DNA of 30,631 bases, from contig URLT01000009.1 in assembly GCA_900548795.1 (NCBI GenBank), forward strand, positions 1 to 30,631, given 5' to 3'. The DNA is from an uncultured Eubacteriales bacterium. GTDB lineage: Bacteria > Bacillota > Clostridia > Oscillospirales > Oscillospiraceae. A model generated the notes under the pieces. That model did no database searches. It was not told the origin of the DNA and saw nothing but the letters and a program-made list of their open reading frames with translations. The position numbers and the translations under genes are program-made. The first letter of the stretch is position 1. Each line of letters begins with the position of its first letter. Shown here one piece after another: positions 15,983 to 22,232 of this stretch.

Positions 15983-16011
15983 ATTTTATCACACAATTTG
16001 CCGGAATGCAA
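15983..16011 (-). promoter_or_regulatory. promoter of the parA operon
   Basis: Minus-strand TTGCAT (16011-16006), a 17-base spacer and TAAAAT (15988-15983). The predicted start site is near 15976. The nearest parS site lies 16 bases upstream of the -35, so ParB binding could influence it. Confidence 0.5.
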
Positions 16012-16026
16012 CAGGAAAGCGCGGTT

Positions 16027-16042
16027 TGTTTCACGTGAAACA
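16027..16042. other. parS: parS site 1, perfect consensus
   Basis: TGTTTCACGTGAAACA, an exact match to the 16-bp Firmicute parS palindrome. It includes the last codons and stop codon (TGT TTC ACG TGA) of the radical SAM gene read from the minus strand; this works because the site is its own reverse complement. Confidence 0.95.
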
Positions 16043-16927
16043 CTCCGATTGCAGTCCGCTCCCGTCAAAGCTCGGGAGATACTCCGTTGTCGCGGCCGAC
16101 GCGCTCTGCACAAAGCCCTCGTTCAGCCCGCACAGCTCCATCCACGAAAGCACGCCGTCGTACTCCGCGTCGGTCACGCGCCGGTCAAGCGGCGACTCCT
16201 GCGTCCCGACGGGCGTGTACTGCCGCAGGAGCGAAAATAGAACCGTTTTTTGGGGGAAGGTCTCTGCGACCCACTCCACCGCGCCGAGGCTGTTTTCAAC
16301 GTAACCGGGCAGAACAAGGTGCCGGATGAGCACCCCGCGCTTCATCTCACCGTCCTCAAGGCGAACCGGGCCGGTCTGGCGAACCATTTCGCAGATCGCG
16401 GCCTGCGCCGTTTCCACATAATCCGGCGCGCCGGAGAGCCGCGCGGCCAGTGCCGGGTCGCTGTATTTATAATCGGGAAGATAAATGTCAATCAGTCCCT
16501 CCAGCTCGCGCAGCGTCTCGACGCGTTCGTAGCCGCCGCAGTTGTAGATCACGGGAACGGGCAGCTTCGGCGTGAGCGCGGGGAGGATCGACGGCAAAAA
16601 ATGCGTCGGCGTGACCAGATCGATCGACTGCGCGCCCTCGTCGATCAGACGTTCAAAAACCGTGCGCAGCGCGTCCGTCGAGATGGGCTGCCCACTCTGC
16701 CGCAGGGAGATCTCCGCGTTTTGACAAAATTTGCAGCGCAGGGTGCAGCCGGAAAAAAACACCGCGCCCGTCCCGAAGCTGCCGCAGATCGGCGGCTCTT
16801 CCCCATAGTGCAGCATGGCCTTGCCCGCGCGCAGCTCTGCGCCCATGCCGCACACGCCGCGCTGCCCCGCCGTCCGGTCGACGCCGCAGCGGCGCGGGCA
16901 GAGCGTGCAGTTTTTATAGGTTAGCAT
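16031..16927 (-). CDS. PflX-like radical SAM protein
   Basis: A 298-residue radical SAM protein of the COG1313 (PflX, pyruvate formate-lyase-activating-like) type. The N-terminus has an extra Cys-rich box CTLCPRRCGVDR (C7, C10, C14) with a further Cys at 26, and the radical SAM motif CTLRCKFC gives C61, C65 and C68. It likely generates a deoxyadenosyl radical to modify a protein or small molecule; the target is unknown. The start at 16927 is set by AAAAGGGTGA about 8 bases upstream; the long in-frame extension to 18331 is antisense to rlmD and is rejected. parS sites bracket the gene, one overlapping its stop codon and one just upstream. Confidence 0.85.
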   Translation of the reverse strand: MLTYKNCTLCPRRCGVDRTAGQRGVCGMGAELRAGKAMLHYGEEPPICGSFGTGAVFFSGCTLRCKFCQNAEISLRQSGQPISTDALRTVFERLIDEGAQSIDLVTPTHFLPSILPALTPKLPVPVIYNCGGYERVETLRELEGLIDIYLPDYKYSDPALAARLSGAPDYVETAQAAICEMVRQTGPVRLEDGEMKRGVLIRHLVLPGYVENSLGAVEWVAETFPQKTVLFSLLRQYTPVGTQESPLDRRVTDAEYDGVLSWMELCGLNEGFVQSASAATTEYLPSFDGSGLQSECFT

Positions 16928-16937
16928 CGAATCACCC

Positions 16938-16966
16938 TTTTCAAACGTCCGAAAACGTGATAGAAT
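16938..16966 (+). promoter_or_regulatory. promoter for rlmD
   Basis: TTTTCA at 16938-16943, a 17-base spacer and TAGAAT at 16961-16966. Transcription would begin near 16973, so the second parS site lies in the short 5' leader. Confidence 0.5.
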
Positions 16967-16985
16967 AGTCATACCAAAAAATCTG

Positions 16986-17001
16986 TGTTTCACGTGAAAC
17001 A
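16986..17001. other. parS: parS site 2, perfect consensus
   Basis: A second exact TGTTTCACGTGAAACA, 959 bases from the first. It lies between the divergent radical SAM gene and rlmD, ending 10 bases before the rlmD start codon. Confidence 0.95.
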
Positions 17002-17011
17002 GTGAGGAATT

Positions 17012-18484
17012 ATGCTGAAGAAAAATGAACTGTACCGCGCGGCCGTGACCGGCTTCACCAGCGACGGGCTGGGCGTCTGCCGCGTGGAGGGCTGCGCCGT
17101 GTTCGTGCCGAACGCCGCGCCCGACGAGGAATACGACCTGCGCATCACCCACGTCGGCAAGCACGCTGCGCACGGCAGGATCGTCAACATTATAACAAAA
17201 TCCGCCGCGCGCGTCAACCGCGCCTGTCCCTATGCCAAGCGCTGCGGCGGCTGCCAGTTTTGGCACCTGACCTATGAGGCCGAGTGCGAGCTCAAGCGGC
17301 AGCGCGTGCTCGACGCGCTGAACCGCCTCGGCGGACAGTCGCTTGAAACGCTTGCGCTCACGCCCGCGCCGACTTGCGAGGGCTACCGCAACAAGGCGCA
17401 ATACCCCGTCACCGCCGAGAAAAACAAACCGATCGCGGGCTTTTACCGCGAGGGAACGCACGAGGTCATTCCGGTCGAGCGCTGCCTGATCCTTCCGGAA
17501 TGCGCCGACCGCGCGAAGCAGACCGTGCTCGACTGGATGCGGCAGTTCCGCGTCCCGGCCTACGACGAGACGGCGCACAGCGGTCTTGTCCGGCATATTT
17601 TCGTGCGCCATGCCGAGGCGACCGGACAGGTCATGGTCTGCATCGTTGCAAACGGCGCGCGTCTTCCCCGGGAAAACGAGCTGGTCGACGCCCTGCGCGA
17701 CCGTGTCCCCGGACTGCGAACCGTCGTTCTGAACGCGAACCTTCGCCGCGGCAACGCCGTTTTGGGCGACGAGACGCGGACGCTCTGGGGCGACGGCGTC
17801 ATCGAGGACGTGCTCTGCGGTCTGCGCTTCCGCATTTCGCCGCGCTCGTTCTATCAGGTCAACCGCGCGCAGGCGCAGGTGCTTTATCAAAAGGCGCTCG
17901 ACGCCGCCGGCCTGACCGGGCGCGAGACCGTGCTCGACCTCTACTGCGGGACGGGCACCATCACGCTCTGCCTTGCCCGGCGCGCGAGACAGGCCATCGG
18001 CGTCGAGGTCGTCGAGGCGGCGATCGAGGACGCCAAGAAAAATGCCGAGAGAAACGGCATTGGAAACGCGCGGTTCTTCTGCGCCGACGCCGGGCAGGCC
18101 GCGCTCCGGCTTGCCGCCGAGGGCGTCGCGCCGGACGTGATCGTCGTCGACCCGCCGCGCAAGGGCCTGAGCGCCGACGTCATCGAGGCGATCGCGGCCA
18201 TGTCCCCCGGGCGCGTGGTCTATGTTTCGTGCGACCCGGCCACACTGGCGCGCGACGTGAAGCTCCTGAATGCCAAGGGCTACGCCCTCCGCCACGCCGA
18301 GGCCGTCGACCTCTTCCCCCGCTGCGCGCATGTGGAGACGGTGGTTCTCTTATCACGAGAGGAGCAGGAGATGCCGCGGGAAGGGCGCACAGCGGTGCGG
18401 GAAAAGCGCGCGGGAGCGAACGAAAAACAGCGACAGGAGGCAAATGATGAACAAAGAAAGGCGCTTCGTCTCGATTCTGGGTGA
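17012..18484 (+). CDS. rlmD: 23S rRNA (uracil-C5)-methyltransferase, RlmD/RlmCD family, with C-terminal tail
   Basis: A 490-residue RumA-type methyltransferase making 5-methyluridine in 23S rRNA. An N-terminal TRAM domain (residues 1-60) is followed by the iron-sulfur ligands CPYAKRCGGC (C72, C78, C81). The SAM-binding motif is VLDLYCGTGTI, the substrate region VVDPPRKGL, and the catalytic Cys lies in SCDPATLARD (C407). The family normally ends just after HVETVVLLSR (near residue 449). This protein has about 40 more residues, highly charged and rich in Glu, Arg, Lys and Gln, and its end overlaps the next gene by 38 bases. The tail looks like read-through of a lost stop codon. Single-gene Firmicute homologues often act as RlmCD, so the target uridine is uncertain. 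Confidence 0.92.
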   Translation: MLKKNELYRAAVTGFTSDGLGVCRVEGCAVFVPNAAPDEEYDLRITHVGKHAAHGRIVNIITKSAARVNRACPYAKRCGGCQFWHLTYEAECELKRQRVLDALNRLGGQSLETLALTPAPTCEGYRNKAQYPVTAEKNKPIAGFYREGTHEVIPVERCLILPECADRAKQTVLDWMRQFRVPAYDETAHSGLVRHIFVRHAEATGQVMVCIVANGARLPRENELVDALRDRVPGLRTVVLNANLRRGNAVLGDETRTLWGDGVIEDVLCGLRFRISPRSFYQVNRAQAQVLYQKALDAAGLTGRETVLDLYCGTGTITLCLARRARQAIGVEVVEAAIEDAKKNAERNGIGNARFFCADAGQAALRLAAEGVAPDVIVVDPPRKGLSADVIEAIAAMSPGRVVYVSCDPATLARDVKLLNAKGYALRHAEAVDLFPRCAHVETVVLLSREEQEMPREGRTAVREKRAGANEKQRQEANDEQRKALRLDSG

Positions 18485-19169
18485 TTCGATCAGCACGTTT
18501 GAAGGCTTCCATCCCGAGGGGTATCGGGTTTTTTATGACGAAGACCGGGCAATTCAACACGATATGACGTCTGTTTATGACACATGGTGGGCGAAGGTCA
18601 ATCAGTTTCTCCACGCATACCTCTGCGTCAATAATTCGTATTCCGGCAGCATGGTCTCCGGCGCGGATTTCCCGAGCGCCGGGAGCGACGAACGCGCGGC
18701 GCTCCTGCATACGGAGCGGCGCCCCGACCTGATCCTTGTGTATATGGGCTTCAACGATTTTGGGAACGGCGTTCCCATCACGAAAGACCGGCAGGGTGTC
18801 CCGGCGTTTTTTGAGGGATATGCTCGAATGCTGACCAAGGTGAAGCGGAACGAGCCGCAGAGCCGGATTATATGCGGGACGCTGATGGAAACCAAGATTC
18901 GCGGGAACGGGCAATGGAGCTTCCCGAACAAATGGGCGGGGATCTCCCTGTGCGAATACAACGCAGCCATAAAGATCGCGGCGGAGCTGGCCGGTGCGGA
19001 GGTCGCGGATTTGGCTGCGCAAAATCTGCGCTATGAAACGCTGGACGGAACGCACCCGACAAGGGCAGGCCATGCGACGATCGCGCAGGCTTGGATCAAC
19101 TGCCTCGGATCAAGGGAAGCTCTGATTCAATCGCAAGAGCGGTCAGCGAGGGATTTTGTTCCAAATTGA
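18447..19169 (+). CDS. SGNH/GDSL hydrolase with MITE-derived C-terminus
   Basis: A 240-residue SGNH-fold esterase or lipase-like protein. Block I is SILGDSIST with the nucleophilic Ser, the GFNDFG motif fits block III, and DGTHPTRAGH carries the Asp and His of the catalytic triad. There is no signal peptide, so it is probably cytoplasmic. The natural substrate is unknown; related proteins deacylate sugars or lipids. Two start codons are adjacent (18444 and 18447); 18447 is chosen because AGGAGG at 18435-18440 then has a 6-base spacing. From base 19114 the reading frame runs inside MITE copy 2, so the last 18 residues and the stop codon come from the element. The triad lies upstream, so activity may be retained. 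Confidence 0.85.
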   Translation: MNKERRFVSILGDSISTFEGFHPEGYRVFYDEDRAIQHDMTSVYDTWWAKVNQFLHAYLCVNNSYSGSMVSGADFPSAGSDERAALLHTERRPDLILVYMGFNDFGNGVPITKDRQGVPAFFEGYARMLTKVKRNEPQSRIICGTLMETKIRGNGQWSFPNKWAGISLCEYNAAIKIAAELAGAEVADLAAQNLRYETLDGTHPTRAGHATIAQAWINCLGSREALIQSQERSARDFVPN

Positions 19170-19274
19170 GGTTTGGAAATCGCAGGAATCCTTTACGTAT
19201 TTCAAGATTTTCAAACCGATAAGCTGGGGCAAAAGACCCGCTGAGCGCCGCAGCTGATTGAATCAGAGCTTCCC
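19114..19274 (+). mobile_element. MITE copy 2 (161 bp)
   Basis: Perfect 18-bp terminal inverted repeats GGGAAGCTCTGATTCAAT and ATTGAATCAGAGCTTCCC, with the matching region continuing one more base and then as a weaker inverted repeat. The interior is about 85 percent similar by eye to copy 3 and the same length. Flanks are AA on the left and TA on the right. It carries no ORF of its own, but ends the SGNH hydrolase frame at 19169. Confidence 0.88.
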
Positions 19275-19313
19275 TAAATTTGACTTTTATAATGAAACAC
19301 GAGGAAAAATCTT

Positions 19314-19844
19314 ATGACCAAAATCGAAACCGGGCGGCTCATCCTTCGCAATGTGGCGGAGAAGGATGAGCGCGTCATGTACGACTACCGCAACAATACC
19401 ATTTGCGCGCAATATCAGCGGGGGCAGGCAAAGGATCTTGAAAGCATTCGCGGCCTGATCGAGCGCCGCAAGAACGACATCATTTCCGCCGATGCGCCGT
19501 TCATGCTGGCCGCGGCGCTGAAGGAATCGGATGAAATGATCGGAGAGATCGTGGTGATGCCTCAGAACGGGACCTTCACGATGGGCTACACCTTTCATTA
19601 CGGTTATCATCGCAGTGGATACGCATACGAGGCGCTGACGGCGCTCCTCGAGCTGCTCCACAAGACCTACCCGCAATGGGATTTTGTCAGCTTCACCGAT
19701 CCGGAGAACGTGCCGAGTATGGGGCTGCTGAAAAAACTGGGCTATCGGGACATGGGATACCTGCCGGATCTGGAGTCTCAGGTGTTCGGAAAATGGACAA
19801 CGCCCGCGACGGAAGCGGCGTTCATGCAGGCGCGCAGAGAATGA
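19314..19844 (+). CDS. GNAT-family N-acetyltransferase (RimJ/RimL-like)
   Basis: A 176-residue acetyltransferase of the GNAT_3 (RimJ/RimL, spermidine acetyltransferase-like) group. It starts with TKIETGRLILRNVAEKDE, the usual beginning of this group, and has the MGYTFHYGYHRSGYAYEAL stretch of the acetyl-CoA-binding motif A, in which Gly-rich R/QxxGxG/A is represented by HRSGYA. The C-terminal part (DPENVPSMGLLKKLGYRDMG) is typical. It transfers acetyl from acetyl-CoA to an amine; the substrate is unknown. GAGG at 19301-19304 is the ribosome binding site. It is now 144 bases from the stop codon of the SGNH gene, but was probably overlapping before MITE insertion. Confidence 0.88.
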   Translation: MTKIETGRLILRNVAEKDERVMYDYRNNTICAQYQRGQAKDLESIRGLIERRKNDIISADAPFMLAAALKESDEMIGEIVVMPQNGTFTMGYTFHYGYHRSGYAYEALTALLELLHKTYPQWDFVSFTDPENVPSMGLLKKLGYRDMGYLPDLESQVFGKWTTPATEAAFMQARRE

Positions 19845-19851
19845 CCCAAGC

Positions 19852-19885
19852 AAAAATCCCGACACTGCATGGTGTCGGGATTTTT
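19852..19885. terminator. bidirectional intrinsic terminator after the GNAT gene
   Basis: AAAAATCCCGACAC (19852-19865), a six-base loop, and the perfect complement GTGTCGGGATTTTT (19872-19885). It serves the GNAT gene on the plus strand and the hcp remnant transcript on the minus strand. A second small hairpin GTCACGG/CCGTGAC follows at 19892-19913. Confidence 0.88.
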
Positions 19886-19892
19886 ATATCGG

Positions 19893-20006
19893 TCACGGGG
19901 AAAACTCCGTGACAGAGTCCGGCGCTTTCCCCTTTTCTCGGGGGCGGTCAGCCGTTGAGCAGCCGGCCGTCTGTTCGCATTGAAAACAAAACATTTTTTG
20001 CTCCAT
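19893..20006 (-). pseudogene. hcp: truncated hybrid-cluster protein gene (5' end only)
   Basis: A 37-codon frame whose first 16 residues, MEQKMFCFQCEQTAGC, are the start of hydroxylamine reductase (hybrid-cluster protein), including the first two Cys of its N-terminal iron-sulfur motif (C7, C10). The normal protein is around 530-550 residues. After residue 16 the similarity stops and the frame runs 21 unrelated residues to a TGA. A good ribosome binding site (GCAGGAGG) is intact 9 bases upstream. It follows the ferredoxin-like gene directly, the usual order of an hcp locus. The simplest reading is a deletion of nearly all of hcp that left the 5' end joined to downstream sequence. A functional small peptide is possible but less likely. 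Confidence 0.7.
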
Positions 20007-20023
20007 GTGTGTGCCCTCCTGCT

Positions 20024-20737
20024 TCAAAGGGATTCGTCCAGAATGCGCCCGTCCGTCGAGAGCGTCACGACCTGCCACGGCAGGAATTTCCCGCTTTTTT
20101 GCAGGGCAGTTTTCGCCGCATGCTCCAGACCGCCGCAGCACGGCACCTCCATGCGCACGACGGTGACGCTTTTGATGTCGTTGCGGAGCAGAATCTCGGT
20201 GAGCTTTTCGGAATAATCCACGGCGTCGAGCTTCGGGCAGCCGATCAGGGTGATGTGTCCCTTGATGAAGCGCTCGTGGAAGGCGGCGTAGGCATAGGCC
20301 GTGCAGTCGGCGGCGATGAGCAGCTTCGCCCCGGAGAAATAGGGCGCGTTGACCGGCGCGAGCTTGATCTGCACCGGCCACTGCGCAAGACGGCTCACGG
20401 CCTCGCGGAGCGGCGCTTCCCCGCCGTCCGCGTGCTCGATCCTGCGCGAACGGCTGCCGGGGCAGCCGCAGGGCAGCGACTTCCCCTCGGCGCGCATTTT
20501 CTCCTGCTTGTGGGCAAGGACGGCCTGCTCGTCATAGGCGGCGGCCTCGCGCTCTACAAAGGAGATCGCGCCCGTCGGGCACGCGGGCAGGCAGTCGCCG
20601 AGTCCGTCGCAGTAGTCGTCGCGCATGAGCGCGGCCTTGCCGTCCACCATCGCGATCGCGCCCTCGTGGCACGCGTCGGCGCAGGCGCCGCAGCCGTTGC
20701 ATTTTTCCCGGTCGATTTCAATGATTCTTCGTTTCAT
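20024..20737 (-). CDS. 4Fe-4S ferredoxin-domain protein, hcp partner
   Basis: A 237-residue cytoplasmic iron-sulfur protein. The N-terminal ferredoxin domain has a complete first cluster motif CNGCGACADAC (C13, C16, C19, C23) and a second motif CDGLGDCLPAC with only three Cys (C43, C49, C53); the position of the missing ligand is Leu46. A Cys-rich CGCPGSRSRR linker follows, then a C-terminal domain with LIAADCTAYAYAAF, LIGCPKLD and VPCCGG Cys motifs. Proteins of this layout are commonly next to hcp and a Crp/Fnr regulator in anaerobes and are thought to pass electrons to Hcp. The start at 20737 is set by AAGGAGG upstream; the earlier in-frame ATG would extend it through the promoter. Confidence 0.87.
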   Translation of the reverse strand: MKRRIIEIDREKCNGCGACADACHEGAIAMVDGKAALMRDDYCDGLGDCLPACPTGAISFVEREAAAYDEQAVLAHKQEKMRAEGKSLPCGCPGSRSRRIEHADGGEAPLREAVSRLAQWPVQIKLAPVNAPYFSGAKLLIAADCTAYAYAAFHERFIKGHITLIGCPKLDAVDYSEKLTEILLRNDIKSVTVVRMEVPCCGGLEHAAKTALQKSGKFLPWQVVTLSTDGRILDESL

Positions 20738-20765
20738 AGCAATGCCTCCTTGCGTTTCTGGCTCT

Positions 20766-20771
20766 ATTATA
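20766..20771 (-). promoter_or_regulatory. -10 element of the ferredoxin/hcp transcript
   Basis: A perfect TATAAT on the minus strand (20771-20766). There is no good -35 at 16-18 bases upstream (the best is CCGACT), which suits an activator-dependent promoter. The predicted start site is 20759. Confidence 0.6.
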
Positions 20772-20793
20772 GTAAAATGAACGCGGCAAGTCG

Positions 20794-20807
20794 GTTGAAT
20801 TTTCAAC
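20794..20807. promoter_or_regulatory. putative Crp/Fnr-family operator
   Basis: GTTGAATTTTCAAC is a perfect 14-bp palindrome with TTGA/TCAA half-sites like those of the Fnr family, though with a shorter spacer than the E. coli FNR site. Its centre (20800.5) falls exactly 41.5 bases upstream of the start site predicted for the ferredoxin transcript. It ends 15 bases before the regulator gene, so it could also mediate autoregulation. Confidence 0.6.
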
Positions 20808-20822
20808 AAAAGAGGAGTTTAT

Positions 20823-21515
20823 ATGAAAGAATATTTTTCCGTGCTCCGTTCTGCGACCCTTTTCGCGGGAATTTCCGAGGAGGAGCTGGCGGCGATGCTC
20901 ACCTGCCTCGACGCGCGGGCGGAGCGCTTCCCGAAGGACGCGTTTCTGCTGCGCGCCGGGGACGCGGCCGAGTCGATCGGCCTTGTGCTGACGGGGAGCG
21001 TGCTGGTGCTTCAGGAGGACATCTGGGGCAACCGGAACATCCTCTCCAAGGCCGGGCCGGGGCAGACCTACGCCGCCGCCTACGCCTGCGCGCCGGGCGC
21101 CGCGCTGAACGTGAGCGTGGTGGCCGAGACGGCCGTCACGGTGACGAATCTGAACGTCAGGCGCGTTTTGAACGTGTGCCCGTCGGCGTGCGCGCACCAT
21201 AGCCGGATCATCCGCAACCTGCTCGGCGAGCTGGCCGCGAAAAATCTGCAAATGAACGAGAAGCTCACGCACATGGCGCAGCGCACGACGCGCGAAAAGC
21301 TGCTGTCCTACCTCTCGGCGCAGGCGCAGCGCAGCGGCAGCTATGAATTCGACCTGCCGTTCTCGCGGCAGCAGCTGGCCGACTATCTCGCGGTCGAGCG
21401 CAGCGGCCTTTCCGCCGAGCTGGGCAAGCTCCGCGACGAGGGCGTGCTCGAATTCCGCCGCAGTCACATCCGCCTGAGCCAAAGATCGCGACTTTTGCGC
21501 GACCCTTCCGCATAG
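20823..21515 (+). CDS. Crp/Fnr-family transcriptional regulator
   Basis: A 230-residue regulator with an N-terminal cyclic-nucleotide-binding-type beta barrel (about residues 10-125; FPKDAFLLRAGDAAESIGLVLTG is typical), a dimerisation helix, and a C-terminal winged helix with FSRQQLADYLAVERSGLSAEL as the recognition helix region (about 175-196). The Cys arrangement of FNR that binds an oxygen-sensing cluster is not present at the N-terminus. Divergent placement next to the ferredoxin and hcp remnant suggests an HcpR-like role in nitrosative or redox stress, possibly with heme or another ligand. The ribosome binding site is AGAGGAG. The regulator appears intact even though its presumed main target, hcp, is not. 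Confidence 0.9.
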   Translation: MKEYFSVLRSATLFAGISEEELAAMLTCLDARAERFPKDAFLLRAGDAAESIGLVLTGSVLVLQEDIWGNRNILSKAGPGQTYAAAYACAPGAALNVSVVAETAVTVTNLNVRRVLNVCPSACAHHSRIIRNLLGELAAKNLQMNEKLTHMAQRTTREKLLSYLSAQAQRSGSYEFDLPFSRQQLADYLAVERSGLSAELGKLRDEGVLEFRRSHIRLSQRSRLLRDPSA

Positions 21516-21536
21516 GCTGTGCGGGAGGGATTTTTT

Positions 21537-22232
21537 ATGCAGATCAAATTGTTTGACCGGACGGGCGCGGTCGGGACGGCGGAGGTCAAGGAGAGCGCGC
21601 TTTTCTATCATTTTACGGTGCAAATCGACGCGCCGGACGGAACGCCCGTGCGGGTCTACGCCGTCGCCGGGATGGCGAGCGCCTATCTGGGCATACCGAG
21701 CCGAGAGGGACGTCTTACGGTGCAGCTTGCGCGAAAAAAGCTGCCGTCTGCGCCGGAATGCGCCGTGGCCTCGGCCGAGCCGCGCGGGGCATGGCAGCCG
21801 TGGCGCGGGACGCTGGACGGCGTGCCCGTGCCCATGGCGCTCCTGCGGGGGGAGGACGGCGGCGGCACGCTGGCAATGCCGGAGGAAACGGCGCTGGATT
21901 TTCCGGCGTGGACGGAGAGCTTCACACCGGTGACGCTCTTCGGGAGGACGCTTTACGCGTTGAAGCTCGACGAGGATCGGCGGCCGATCCTGAAGAAAAT
22001 GCCGACGGAGGCCGAGACGCCGACGCCCAAGCCGACCGAGCGGGAGGTGCCGCAGGGAGCTTTCTCCGAGGAGGCCGACGGGGTAGAAGCGACGCAGGAG
22101 GCTTTCTCCGGGGAGGCCGACAGGGGAGAAACGGCGCAGGAGGCTTTTTCCGGGGAGGCCGACGGGATAGAAGCGACGCAAGAGGCTTTTTCCGGGGAGG
22201 CCGATTCGCAGGGGTTCGGTGCGGATTTCTAA
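21537..22232 (+). CDS. unknown protein with four C-terminal 14-residue repeats
   Basis: A 231-residue protein of unknown family. The first 150 residues look like a beta-rich soluble domain (MQIKLFDRTGAVGTAEVKES, then many short hydrophobic strands and GTLDGVPVPMALLRG) with no signal peptide. A Pro/Thr/Glu linker leads into four tandem repeats of about QEAFSGEADGIEAT (bases 22053-22220), strongly acidic and probably unfolded. The start is taken at ATG 21537, 8 bases after GGGAGG; a GTG at 21519 would add six residues but would place the ribosome binding site inside the gene. The TAA at 22230-22232 abuts MITE copy 3. It starts 21 bases after the Crp/Fnr gene and may be co-transcribed. Confidence 0.75.
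   Translation: MQIKLFDRTGAVGTAEVKESALFYHFTVQIDAPDGTPVRVYAVAGMASAYLGIPSREGRLTVQLARKKLPSAPECAVASAEPRGAWQPWRGTLDGVPVPMALLRGEDGGGTLAMPEETALDFPAWTESFTPVTLFGRTLYALKLDEDRRPILKKMPTEAETPTPKPTEREVPQGAFSEEADGVEATQEAFSGEADRGETAQEAFSGEADGIEATQEAFSGEADSQGFGADF
22053..22220 (+). repeat. 42-bp in-frame tandem repeat, four units
   Basis: Units start at 22053, 22095, 22137 and 22179, each encoding 14 residues around AFSGEAD. Units 2 and 3 are the most alike; unit 4 has diverged in its last third. The high DNA identity points to recent expansion. Confidence 0.9.

Noticed and set aside
15950..17011. Replication origin (DnaA boxes) near the parS sites
   Set aside because: No clear clusters of TTATCCACA-like boxes or an AT-rich unwinding region were found; only parS sites are supported.
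16928..18331. N-terminal extension of the radical SAM gene to 766 codons
   Set aside because: It runs antisense through rlmD; the conserved N-terminal Cys box and a ribosome binding site place the start at 16927.
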